Origin: an uncultured Chloroflexota bacterium
GTDB taxonomy: Bacteria > Chloroflexota > Anaerolineae > Anaerolineales > Villigracilaceae
Direction of reading: 5' to 3'
Length of the DNA stretch: 49,258 nt
Assembly: GCA_903914955.1 (NCBI GenBank)
Contig: CAIWRB010000123.1
Coordinates: 1-49,258, forward strand
In this document: in pieces, positions 8,000-15,871 of the stretch
How positions within the stretch are numbered: the stretch's first letter is position 1
Layout: the number at the start of each line of letters is the position of its first letter
Program-made: the position numbers and the translations under genes
Notes under the pieces: generated by a model
Told to the model about the DNA's origin: nothing
Databases searched by the model: none
The model's input: only the letters and a program-made list of their open reading frames with translations

Positions 8000-8005
8000 T
8001 ATAAT
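8000..8005 (+). promoter_or_regulatory. ubiE/menG -10 box (near-leaderless position)
   Basis: A perfect TATAAT lies 9 bases before the ATG at 8015. A transcript would have at most a few untranslated bases, and there is no purine-rich ribosome binding site. The -35 region is not recognisable. Confidence 0.5.
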
Positions 8006-8014
8006 AGGTCAACT

Positions 8015-8707
8015 ATGAGCAACCTCACCGGAACGGAACGTTCCAAATACGTACAATCCATGTTCACAAAAATAGCCCATCGTTATGACTTGATGAATCG
8101 ACTCATGACCGGCGGCCAGGATATCCGTTGGAGAAAGCAGGTCATCAAACTTGCGCGGCTAACTCCCAACGCAGCACTGCTTGACCTGGGAACTGGCACC
8201 GGCGATCTGGCACGCGAGGCACTTTTGCAGCAGCCGCAAGCCAAAGTCACTGCCGCAGATTTTACAATTGAGATGATGAGAGTTGGAAATAAAAATGGAA
8301 ATTTGGAATGGTCAGCTTCCGACGCATTAAACCTGCCGTTCAAAAATATAACCTTTGATGCAATAGTTTCAGGTTTTCTAATGCGCAACGTGACCGATAT
8401 TCAGCAAGCCTTGAAGGAACAATATCGCACACTCAAACCCGGTGGACGGATCGTGATCCTCGACACCACGCGCCCAAAGAAAAATTTACTCTCGCCGTTT
8501 ATTTGGCTTCACATGCACTTCATCATCCCCACTATCGGTGGATTACTTTCCGGCGAACGTGATGCCTATAATTATTTGCCCGACACCACCGAAAATTTTC
8601 TAACCGCAGAACAACTCGCCGCGCGCATGATCGCTGTCGGATTCAAGAAAGTGGATTTCAAACGCATGATGTTCGGCACGATCGGAATACATTGGGGAGA
8701 AAAATAA
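8015..8707 (+). CDS. ubiE: Demethylmenaquinone methyltransferase
   Basis: An S-adenosylmethionine-dependent class I methyltransferase of 230 residues that converts demethylmenaquinone to menaquinone (the MenG reaction; UbiE in quinone-mixed species). The N-terminus has VQSMFTKIAHRYDLMNRLM and the AdoMet loop is LLDLGTGTGDLA near residue 57. LKPGGRIVILDTTRP is motif II/III, and the C-terminal YLPDTTENF with FGTIGIHWG matches the family. Adjacent menA gives strong pathway support. Only menaquinone genes are seen here, so a MenG role is favoured. Confidence 0.94.
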   Translation: MSNLTGTERSKYVQSMFTKIAHRYDLMNRLMTGGQDIRWRKQVIKLARLTPNAALLDLGTGTGDLAREALLQQPQAKVTAADFTIEMMRVGNKNGNLEWSASDALNLPFKNITFDAIVSGFLMRNVTDIQQALKEQYRTLKPGGRIVILDTTRPKKNLLSPFIWLHMHFIIPTIGGLLSGERDAYNYLPDTTENFLTAEQLAARMIAVGFKKVDFKRMMFGTIGIHWGEK

Positions 8708-8741
8708 TTTACATCCGGAGCGCGGACTGAAGTCTGCACTC

Positions 8742-9704
8742 TTAATCGTAGACTTCTGGATTGACGCAATTCGGTAATCGCTCGCCATTCAAGCCTGCAA
8801 TCAAATTCTCCGCGGCGAGCAGCGACATCATGTCACGGGTGTGCTGACTGGCGCTTCCAAGATGCGGAACGATGAGACAGTTCTCCAGCTCAAATAATGG
8901 ATTATCAGTTGGCAATGGCTCAGGGTCGGTGACATCCAATGCGGCGGCGAAAATCTTTTTTGATTTCAGCACATCGTATAAAGCAACTTGATCCACCACC
9001 CCGCCGCGTGAGGTGTTCACCAAAATCGAATTGAGTTTCATCTTCGCAAGAAAATCTGCATTAACCAGATGTCTCGTCTTTTCGGTCAACGGCACATGGA
9101 TCGAGACAAAATCTGATTCGCGCAAAAGTATATTCAGGTCAACGGCTTGCGCTCCGTAAGCAGATTGTGCTGATGGGTCATGATAGATCACGCGCATATC
9201 AAAACCTTGGGCACGTTTCGCCACGGCTTGACCAATTCTCCCGAACCCGACAATTCCCAATGTGGCACCGACAAAATCTGCGCCGAGCAGAAGTTTTGGA
9301 TTCCACGTTTTCCAATTTCCCGAGCGCACATATTTTTCACCTTCCACCACGCGGCGGGCGGATGCGAACAACAAAGCAATTGCCATGTCGGCGGTGGCAT
9401 CTGTCAATACACCGGGTGTGTTGCCAACCGGAATTCCACGCGCAGTGGCGGCGGCCACGTCAATATGATCCATGCCAACGGACATACTGCTGATGACTTT
9501 TAGTTGAGATCCAGCCGCATCCATCAATTCGGCATCTATTTTTTCGGTGAGCAGGCAGAGCAACCCATCCATGCCGCGGACATGTTGTAAAAGTTCCTCG
9601 CGTGCGGGCGGCATTTCAGCGGACCAAATATCACAAGTTGGAAAATGTTCCTTGACGAGATCCAACCCACGGTCTGGAATGATGCGGGTGATAAATATTT
9701 TCAT
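8742..9704 (-). CDS. D-2-hydroxyacid dehydrogenase (glyoxylate/hydroxypyruvate reductase-like)
   Basis: An NAD(P)-dependent D-2-hydroxyacid dehydrogenase of about 320 residues. The Rossmann motif is LGIVGFGRIGQAVAKRA near residue 148. The catalytic arginine is in VNTSRGGVVD, the glutamate in DVTDPEPLP, and the histidine in VPHLGSAS. The N-terminus MKIFITRIIPDRGLD is typical of glyoxylate reductases. I choose the internal ATG at 9704 rather than the open-frame start at 9743, which would overlap the divergent thioesterase gene. The substrate (glyoxylate, hydroxypyruvate or similar) is not determined. Its start codon is only 21 bases from that of the thioesterase, and a TATACT box lies 6 bases upstream. 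Confidence 0.9.
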   Translation of the reverse strand: MKIFITRIIPDRGLDLVKEHFPTCDIWSAEMPPAREELLQHVRGMDGLLCLLTEKIDAELMDAAGSQLKVISSMSVGMDHIDVAAATARGIPVGNTPGVLTDATADMAIALLFASARRVVEGEKYVRSGNWKTWNPKLLLGADFVGATLGIVGFGRIGQAVAKRAQGFDMRVIYHDPSAQSAYGAQAVDLNILLRESDFVSIHVPLTEKTRHLVNADFLAKMKLNSILVNTSRGGVVDQVALYDVLKSKKIFAAALDVTDPEPLPTDNPLFELENCLIVPHLGSASQHTRDMMSLLAAENLIAGLNGERLPNCVNPEVYD

Positions 9705-9710
9705 GCCCGG

Positions 9711-9718
9711 AGTATAAT
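9711..9718. promoter_or_regulatory. Shared, two-way -10 element of a 21-bp divergent gap
   Basis: The octamer AGTATAAT contains TATAAT on the plus strand (9713-9718, 7 bases before the ATG at 9726) and TATACT on the minus strand (9711-9716, 6 bases before the ATG at 9704). Both genes would be transcribed from the same -10 element without an untranslated leader. Confidence 0.6.
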
Positions 9719-9725
9719 CTCGCGC

Positions 9726-10196
9726 ATGACCAAAATCAAACAACCCAACTCACGTCACTGTTTTATTTGCGGATTGGAAAATCCGATCGGCTTGCATTTG
9801 CATATTTATGAAACTGAACCAGGCGTTATCGAAACTTCATACACCGCGCCTGATCATTTTCAAGGATACCCCGGCGTTTTGCATGGCGGGATCGTCGCGG
9901 CCATTCTCGATGAAGTCAGCGGGCGCGCGTTCATGGGCGATGCCGAGACACCTCGATTTATGTTCACGGGAAAACTCGAAGTGAAGTATCGCAAGAATGT
10001 TCCCGTTGGGCAACCACTAAAGATCATCGGCAAAGCGATCAGGGATAGAAAAAAATTTGTCGAAGCATGGGCGGGGATTTTTGATGAAAGCGGCGAACTA
10101 CTTGCGGAGGCAAATGCGATTCACATCAACGTGCCGCCTGATAAATTGGATATGTCGAAGCTGGATGAATTGGGCTGGAAAGTTTATCCTGATTGA
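9726..10196 (+). CDS. PaaI-family hotdog thioesterase
   Basis: A 156-residue hotdog-fold protein, probably an acyl-CoA thioesterase. HCFICGLENPIGLHL is the N-terminal signature of one subgroup. GYPGVLHGGIVAAILDEVSG carries the HGG and the catalytic-face acidic residue of the central helix. The following strand FTGKLEVKYRKNVPVG completes the fold. The start at 9726 is taken because it lies just after a TATAAT box and keeps the Cys motif near the N-terminus; the open frame from 9645 would run into the divergent gene. The acyl substrate is unknown. Confidence 0.88.
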   Translation: MTKIKQPNSRHCFICGLENPIGLHLHIYETEPGVIETSYTAPDHFQGYPGVLHGGIVAAILDEVSGRAFMGDAETPRFMFTGKLEVKYRKNVPVGQPLKIIGKAIRDRKKFVEAWAGIFDESGELLAEANAIHINVPPDKLDMSKLDELGWKVYPD

Positions 10197-10209
10197 AAAC
10201 GCTCTAGCT

Positions 10210-10215
10210 TATAAT
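10210..10215 (+). promoter_or_regulatory. -10 box of the molybdenum hydroxylase/CcrM operon
   Basis: A perfect TATAAT lies 26 bases before the FAD-subunit ATG at 10242, with a GGAGG ribosome binding site at 10231-10235. The -35 region is not evident. It may serve the eight closely spaced genes that follow. Confidence 0.5.
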
Positions 10216-10241
10216 ACAGATGAATTTCACGGAGGCACCCC

Positions 10242-10988
10242 ATGATCACGATTTATCATCGTCCGCAAACACTGGAAGAAGCCCTGACTCTTTTGGCTCA
10301 ACCCAACACCGTTCCACTCGGAGGAGGAACGCTTCTCGCTGCGCGGCACCCGACAGCTGATTCCGTACAAGCGGTTGATCTTCAATCTTTGGGATTGGAC
10401 TCGCTAACAAAAAAAGGCAACGATCTCGAAATCGGAGCGACTTGCACGCTTCAAACCTTGCTCGAAAATGAAAATTGTCCCGAAGCATTGAAAGCCGCCA
10501 TCAAACTCGAAGCGCCGATCAACACCCGTAATTCAGCGACTACCGCAGGTACACTCGTCGCATGTGATGGACGTTCACCGTTTGCAACCGCCTTGCTTTC
10601 TTTGGACGCGAAATTAACAATAGTCAGTAAACAGTCATCAGTTATCGGCGTGGGCGAGTTTTTAGCATTGCGTCCGAGTGGACTGATCACCTCCATTACG
10701 ATTCCGCTTAACACAAAATTCGCATTTGAATTCGTCTCCCGCACTCCCACCGATAAACCCATCATCTGCGCCGCGTTGACTCAGTGGAGTTCAGGCCGCA
10801 CACGGCTCGCGCTGGGCGGCTTTGGCAAGAGTCCCATGCTGGCCATGGATGGCGGTGAATCCGAAGGGCTCGAATCTGCAGCGCGTATCACTTATCACGA
10901 GGCAACCGACGAATGGGCCAGCGCCGAATATCGCATGGATGTGGCGGCGGTGCTGGCGAAAAGGTGTCTGGAATATTTCAACGCGTAA
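10242..10988 (+). CDS. FAD-binding subunit of a molybdenum hydroxylase (YgfM/CoxM-like)
   Basis: A 248-residue FAD-domain protein of the xanthine dehydrogenase/CO dehydrogenase medium-subunit family, near the short length of E. coli YgfM. The FAD pyrophosphate loops are VPLGGGTLLAAR near residue 25 and INTRNSATTAGTLVACDGR near residue 92. It should pass electrons from the Fe-S/Mo subunit to an acceptor. Its partner is not adjacent but is encoded 6.5 kb downstream at 17531 within the same tight gene run. Codons about 127-136 are a four-unit heptad repeat (10621-10648). The stop lies 2 bases before the next start. Confidence 0.88.
   Translation: MITIYHRPQTLEEALTLLAQPNTVPLGGGTLLAARHPTADSVQAVDLQSLGLDSLTKKGNDLEIGATCTLQTLLENENCPEALKAAIKLEAPINTRNSATTAGTLVACDGRSPFATALLSLDAKLTIVSKQSSVIGVGEFLALRPSGLITSITIPLNTKFAFEFVSRTPTDKPIICAALTQWSSGRTRLALGGFGKSPMLAMDGGESEGLESAARITYHEATDEWASAEYRMDVAAVLAKRCLEYFNA
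10621..10648 (+). repeat. Heptad repeat (TNATCAG type) inside the FAD-subunit gene
   Basis: Four consecutive 7-base units are TAGTCAG, TAAACAG, TCATCAG and TTATCGG, read in frame as part of IVSKQSSVIG. Similar units occur at 23594-23621 and, as a long hairpin, at 41479-41522. Confidence 0.6.
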
Positions 10989-10990
10989 GC

Positions 10991-11239
10991 ATGCAAACAA
11001 TCCCTCTCACTCTTTCACCTTTCTTTCAAGAGTATGACCTGACCCTCTTAAACCCAGAGAATGATTCGCATACAATTATTGAGCGCACACTACAATTTGG
11101 AAACCGCGCAGAGGTACGCTGGCTATTTGAAACCTATTCGCGGGAACAAATTATTTCCTGGGTCAAGCAATTTGGAAAAGATAAACTTCCCCAACCGCAT
11201 CGTGCGTTTTGGCAAATTGTCTTGGAAGTAACCAAATGA
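10991..11239 (+). CDS. DUF6922-type protein, likely antitoxin partner
   Basis: A small protein of 82 residues. The pattern FFQEYDLTLLNP, then IIERTLQFGN and EVRWLFETYSREQIISWV resembles the DUF6922 family often encoded directly before nucleotidyltransferase toxins. The ATG at 10991 is 2 bases after the preceding stop. Its TGA overlaps the ATG of the toxin gene in an ATGA arrangement, a classic sign of coupled translation in a toxin-antitoxin pair. There is no visible DNA-binding wing domain as in AbiEi, so any neutralising mechanism is inference. Confidence 0.72.
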   Translation: MQTIPLTLSPFFQEYDLTLLNPENDSHTIIERTLQFGNRAEVRWLFETYSREQIISWVKQFGKDKLPQPHRAFWQIVLEVTK

Positions 11240-11880
11240 CAGAAATATTCTGGAATACAATCACAGAAGACGCGCGCCTCGTTTTGACTAATTTTTCGCG
11301 AAGCGCAATTGCCAAGAGTTTTTATCTGGCGGGTGGAACTGCTCTAGCCATGCAACTTGGGCATCGTTACTCTGTCGATTTGGATTTCTTTTCAACCCAT
11401 GAAGATATACCCACCATCCGAACCGAATTGGAGAATTCGCTTTCGACCTTTCCAACCCTATTGGCAGACTCTTCCTGGGGGAATCTCGTTTATCTTGCAA
11501 AGAATGTCAGAGTTGGCTTTTATGGATACGGATTTCCACTTGTTGCTCCATTAATTGAAATTGAAGGAGTGCGGCTGGCATCTATTGAAGATATTGCATT
11601 AATGAAACTTGACGCGCTGCTTTCACGCGCCGCGCAGAAAGACTTTTTTGATCTTTATTTTATTTGTAAAAATATATCATTGGAACAATTATTCAAGCTG
11701 TCTACTCAAAAGTATCCGTCCGTTCGAGACTTTGAATCGCAAGTCGCAAAGCGGCTGGTATATTTTGAAAATGCGGAAAACGAAAGCGATCCTTCGCTCC
11801 TGGAGAATGTTTCGTGGCAAACCGTAAAAGAGTATTTCATTAAACAAGCTAAAGAGATTGGGCAAAGTTGGCTGCAATAA
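11236..11880 (+). CDS. AbiEii/AbiGii-family nucleotidyltransferase toxin
   Basis: A 214-residue nucleotidyltransferase-fold protein. FYLAGGTALAMQLGHRYSVDLDFFS holds the active-site pattern: GGTALA and the metal-binding DLDFF near residues 33-52, here quoted as GGTALAMQLGHR and SVDLDFFS. KLDALLSRAAQKDFFDLYFI matches the later KxDA...RxKDxxDL motif, with KDFFDL intact. All expected catalytic acidic residues appear present. The gene starts on the ATGA overlap with the DUF6922 gene and ends 13 bases into the methyltransferase gene. AbiEii relatives are toxins of type IV systems and phage-abortive systems; the activity here is inferred. Confidence 0.82.
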   Translation: MTEIFWNTITEDARLVLTNFSRSAIAKSFYLAGGTALAMQLGHRYSVDLDFFSTHEDIPTIRTELENSLSTFPTLLADSSWGNLVYLAKNVRVGFYGYGFPLVAPLIEIEGVRLASIEDIALMKLDALLSRAAQKDFFDLYFICKNISLEQLFKLSTQKYPSVRDFESQVAKRLVYFENAENESDPSLLENVSWQTVKEYFIKQAKEIGQSWLQ

Positions 11881-12941
11881 AACTTCCCCTTAACCAGATC
11901 CTGCAAGGTAACTGTGCTGAAATTCTCAAATCGCTTCCTGAGAATTCGGTGGATTTGGCATTCGCCGACCCTCCCTATAACCTGCAATTACAAAATGATC
12001 TATATCGTCCCGACTTTAGTAAAGTGGATGCGGTCAACAACAAATGGGACAAGTTCAGCAGTTTCGCGGAATACGACACATTCACCAGCGAATGGTTATC
12101 CGCAATTCGGCGGGTTTTGAAAGAGACCGGAACGATCTGGGTCATTGGCTCATATCATAATATCTATCGCGTTGGCGCGCTCATGCAGAACCTGGGATTT
12201 TGGATATTGAACGACATCATCTGGCTGAAGACAAATCCCATGCCAAATTTTCGGGGCGTGAGATTCACCAACGCGCATGAGACCATGATCTGGGCACAAA
12301 AGAAAAAAGGCGCGAAATATACTTTCAATCATCATGCTATGAAAGCCTTGAACGATGATCTGCAAATGCGGTCGGATTGGCTTCTTCCACTGACGACAGG
12401 CAAAGAACGAATCAAATCGAATGGCACGAAAGCCCATCCCACACAAAAACCAGAGTCATTGCTATATCGGGTGATAATGTCGAACAGTAATATTGGGGAT
12501 GTGATCCTCGATCCATTTTTTGGGAGCGGGACAACTGGCGCAGTTGCAAAGAAACTGGGACGAAACTTTATCGGCATTGAGCGTGACAAAAAATATATCA
12601 AAGTTGCGCAGAAGCGGATTGACGCGATTACACAGTCCCCTGCTGAGGCGCTGACCGTGACTGAGAAACGGAATCAGGTTCGGGTACCATTTGGAGCGCT
12701 GCTTGAGGCGGGATTTTTATCTCCAGGACAAAGGCTATTTTTTAAAGAAGATAAATCCATTCGCGTTGTAATTCTATCAAATGGTCATTTAAAATATAAA
12801 TCTCAAACAGGTTCGATCCACGCGCTGGCGAAATCAATCGCGGGCGGAGCGGTGAATGGCTGGGACATGTGGTTTTATAAAGAGAATGGCGAGTTGAAAG
12901 TGATCGATGAATTGAGAGAAAAAATAAGAACGTCTAAATAA
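11868..12941 (+). CDS. CcrM-like adenine-N6 DNA methyltransferase (predicted GANTC) with RAMA domain
   Basis: A beta-class DNA methyltransferase of 357 residues. DPPYNLQL (motif IV) comes near residue 34, and DPFFGSGTTGAVAKKLGRNF (AdoMet motif I) near residue 210, the order of CcrM. IWVIGSYHNIYRVG, NPMPNFRGVRFTNAHET and AHPTQKPESLLYRV closely resemble Caulobacter CcrM. A C-terminal RAMA-type domain begins at VPFGALLEAGFLSPGQ, also as in CcrM. From memory of CcrM, the identity is high enough to predict GANTC specificity. It starts with TTG at 11868, 13 bases inside the toxin gene. No restriction endonuclease is adjacent, so it looks like an orphan regulatory or epigenetic methylase. Confidence 0.88.
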   Translation: MAAIKLPLNQILQGNCAEILKSLPENSVDLAFADPPYNLQLQNDLYRPDFSKVDAVNNKWDKFSSFAEYDTFTSEWLSAIRRVLKETGTIWVIGSYHNIYRVGALMQNLGFWILNDIIWLKTNPMPNFRGVRFTNAHETMIWAQKKKGAKYTFNHHAMKALNDDLQMRSDWLLPLTTGKERIKSNGTKAHPTQKPESLLYRVIMSNSNIGDVILDPFFGSGTTGAVAKKLGRNFIGIERDKKYIKVAQKRIDAITQSPAEALTVTEKRNQVRVPFGALLEAGFLSPGQRLFFKEDKSIRVVILSNGHLKYKSQTGSIHALAKSIAGGAVNGWDMWFYKENGELKVIDELREKIRTSK

Positions 12942-12953
12942 TCAGGAGGCAAA

Positions 12954-15863
12954 ATGTCAAAATCCTTTAATTTAGTTGAAGAAAAATATATTCCCGAATT
13001 GAACTCCACGGCAAAACTATACGCGCACAAACGAACAGGTGCGCGCTTGCTTTCGATCATCAATGATGATGAGAACAAAGTCTTTTCGATCAACTTCCGC
13101 ACCACACCAAAAGATTCAACTGGCGTAGCGCATATTTTAGAACATTCTGTTTTGGGCGGGTCGGAAAAATATCCTGTCAAGGAACCGTTCGTGGAATTGC
13201 TGAAAGGCTCGCTGGCGACATTCGTCAATGCGTTTACGTACCCTGACAAAACCTGTTATCCAGTCGCAAGCCAGAACCTGCAGGATTTTTATAATTTGAT
13301 CGACGTGTATATGGACGCAGTTCTGCATCCGCTCATCACAAAAGAAACGCTGATGCAGGAAGGCTGGCACTTTGAGATCAATGGTCCCGATGAACCGTTG
13401 ACTTATAAAGGTGTGGTTTTCAACGAGATGAAAGGCGCATATTCTTCACCCGATGGCCTTTTGCAAACTCGCGTAATTGAGTCGCTGTTTCCCAAACATA
13501 CATACGGCGTTGACTATGGTGGCGACCCGCGCAACATTCCCGATCTTACGTACGAAAATTTCAGGAATTTTTGGGAAACATATTATCACCCATCCAATGC
13601 CTTCATATTCATGTACGGAAATGACGATCCTGAAAAACGGCTCAAGTTGATGGAAGGTTATCTCAAGGGTTACAAGAAAAAGAAAGTTAAATCTGTTGTC
13701 CCACTTGCAAAATCATTTAAGCGCGCGAAGAAAGTTGAATACTCCTACGATGCCGGCAGCGACTCAGTTATCGAAAAGAAAAATTATCTCGTGGTCAACT
13801 GGAAACTGCCCGATACTTCTGATGAAGTCTTAGGTTACAGCTTCCGCGTTCTCAGCAATATTTTGATCGGCACACCTGCCTCGCCGCTTAAGAAAGCATT
13901 GCTTGATTCAAATCTTGGCGAAGACCTGGCTGGCCTTGGTTTGGAAAGTGATATGCGGAACATGATTTTCTCAACGGGTCTGAAAGGCACGCGCGCGCGT
14001 CATGCGAAGAAAATTGAGAAGCTCATTTTCACCACACTTAAAAACCTCGTGCACGAAAGCATTGATCCCGACATGATCGCGGCGGCGATGAATACACTTG
14101 AATTCCGTTTGCGCGAAAACAACACAGGCTCATTCCCGCGTGGCATTGCGCTCATGCTCCGCGCCCTCTCCACCTGGCTTTACGACGACTCCCCTTTCAA
14201 GATGCTCGGCTTCGAAGATTCTCTCAAAGAGATCAGAACGCGATACTCTGCCGATAAAAATTATTTTGAAAATTTGATTCAGACTCATCTACTGGACAAT
14301 ATTCACCGCACTACATTACGCCTCACACCTGACCCTGAGCTAGGACGTCGTTTCGATGCGGATGAAAAATCGCGACTCGAGGCGATCCGCTCCGCGCTGA
14401 ATGAAAGTCAAATTGCGGAGTTGGTCGAGAATACAAAGAAGCTCAAGGAATTGCAGGAGACTCCAAATTCACAAGAGGCACTGGCGACACTTCCAGTTCT
14501 AAAAATGAACGACCTCGATAAAAAGATCAACACAGTTCCAGTTGAAGAATTGCAATTACAAGATGCCTCAACGCTGTATCACGATCTCTTCACGAACGGA
14601 ATCGTCTATCTTGATCTCGGCTTTGATCTGCACGCGCTTCCTGCGGATTTAATTCCACTCACGGAGATCTTCGGACGCGCGCTATTTGAAATGGGAACAG
14701 ATACCGAAGACTACACTAAACTGTCGCAGCGGATCGGGAAAAGCACGGGTGGAATCTATGCCGATGCGGTCAGCGCATCAGCTCTCGGGTCAAGAGAGAG
14801 CGTGATCAAGCTATTTATACGAGGCAAATCCACAGTGGCGCAATCTGCTGAGATGCTGAACATTCTCAAAGATGTGCTTCTCAAAACAAATTTTAATAAC
14901 CGAAAAAGACTCAAGCAAATAGTGTTGGAGGAAAAAGCTGGACTTGAATCCGGGCTGGTGCCGGGGGGACATCGCTTTGTTAATTCACGCCTGCGCGCAC
15001 AGTTCAACGAATCGGGCTGGGCAAACGACCAGATGAAAGGTATCGGGTATTTGTTTGCGTTACGCGAACTCGCGAATGACATTGATAAAAAATGGAAGTC
15101 GGTGTTAAAGAGACTTGAGAAGATCCGCGACCTGCTCATCAACCGCAACGCGTTGATCTGCAATGTGACTCTTGATGGCGAAAACTGGAAAACATTCAAA
15201 TCTCAATTTGATTCATTTCTTTCGGATTTGCCCGCGAAGAAGATTCGACTTTCATCTTTTGATGTTCAAACCACAACTCAAAAAGAAGGATTGACAATTC
15301 CCGCGCAAGTAAATTATGTTGGCAAAGGCGCGAACTTGTACGATCTCGGTTATCAACTCGATGGTTCAGTTGAAGTTGTACTAGGGTATTTGGGAATGGA
15401 TTATCTTTGGGAAAAGATCCGCGTGCTCGGTGGCGCTTATGGAGCATTCACATCCTTCGACGACCGCTCTGGTGTGTTCACCTATCTTTCATACCGCGAC
15501 CCGAACATTGACGCGACCATTGAAAGCTACGACAAAGCTGCTGAATTCCTAAAAGGGTTGGATAATTCACGCCTCTCAACCAACGAGTTGACCAAAGCCA
15601 TCATCGCCGCCATCGGCAACCTCGATGCATACCAGTTACCTGATGCAAAGGGATATACTTCATTGATGTGGCATCTGACTGGCCGGTCAGATGAAATGCG
15701 ACAAAGAATCCGCGACCAGGTGCTTTCGACGAACGGCGAAGATTTTATTGCCTTTGGTGAAATTTTAGAGAAAGTGGCGCAATCAAATGCAGTTGTAGTG
15801 ATCGGCTCGCAAAGCGCGATTGAAAGCGCGAAGGCTGGATTGAAGATCACAAAAGTATTATAG
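12954..15863 (+). CDS. M16C metalloprotease, presequence protease (PreP)-like
   Basis: A zinc peptidase of 969 residues, the usual length for the PreP/M16C group, with two homologous halves in one chain. The inverted zinc motif HILEH lies at residues 60-64, with the distal glutamate in VVFNEMKGAYSSP. LKGSLATFVNAFTYPDKT is another typical block. It degrades unstructured peptides inside a closed chamber; no signal peptide is visible, so it is probably cytoplasmic. It follows the methyltransferase by 12 bases with AGGAGG just before the ATG, and the next gene starts 8 bases downstream. Confidence 0.92.
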   Translation: MSKSFNLVEEKYIPELNSTAKLYAHKRTGARLLSIINDDENKVFSINFRTTPKDSTGVAHILEHSVLGGSEKYPVKEPFVELLKGSLATFVNAFTYPDKTCYPVASQNLQDFYNLIDVYMDAVLHPLITKETLMQEGWHFEINGPDEPLTYKGVVFNEMKGAYSSPDGLLQTRVIESLFPKHTYGVDYGGDPRNIPDLTYENFRNFWETYYHPSNAFIFMYGNDDPEKRLKLMEGYLKGYKKKKVKSVVPLAKSFKRAKKVEYSYDAGSDSVIEKKNYLVVNWKLPDTSDEVLGYSFRVLSNILIGTPASPLKKALLDSNLGEDLAGLGLESDMRNMIFSTGLKGTRARHAKKIEKLIFTTLKNLVHESIDPDMIAAAMNTLEFRLRENNTGSFPRGIALMLRALSTWLYDDSPFKMLGFEDSLKEIRTRYSADKNYFENLIQTHLLDNIHRTTLRLTPDPELGRRFDADEKSRLEAIRSALNESQIAELVENTKKLKELQETPNSQEALATLPVLKMNDLDKKINTVPVEELQLQDASTLYHDLFTNGIVYLDLGFDLHALPADLIPLTEIFGRALFEMGTDTEDYTKLSQRIGKSTGGIYADAVSASALGSRESVIKLFIRGKSTVAQSAEMLNILKDVLLKTNFNNRKRLKQIVLEEKAGLESGLVPGGHRFVNSRLRAQFNESGWANDQMKGIGYLFALRELANDIDKKWKSVLKRLEKIRDLLINRNALICNVTLDGENWKTFKSQFDSFLSDLPAKKIRLSSFDVQTTTQKEGLTIPAQVNYVGKGANLYDLGYQLDGSVEVVLGYLGMDYLWEKIRVLGGAYGAFTSFDDRSGVFTYLSYRDPNIDATIESYDKAAEFLKGLDNSRLSTNELTKAIIAAIGNLDAYQLPDAKGYTSLMWHLTGRSDEMRQRIRDQVLSTNGEDFIAFGEILEKVAQSNAVVVIGSQSAIESAKAGLKITKVL

Positions 15864-15871
15864 GAATCAAC

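Noticed and set aside
11868-12941. Type II restriction-modification system
   Set aside because: No endonuclease gene is next to the methylase; neighbours are a toxin pair and a protease, and the protein resembles the orphan CcrM.
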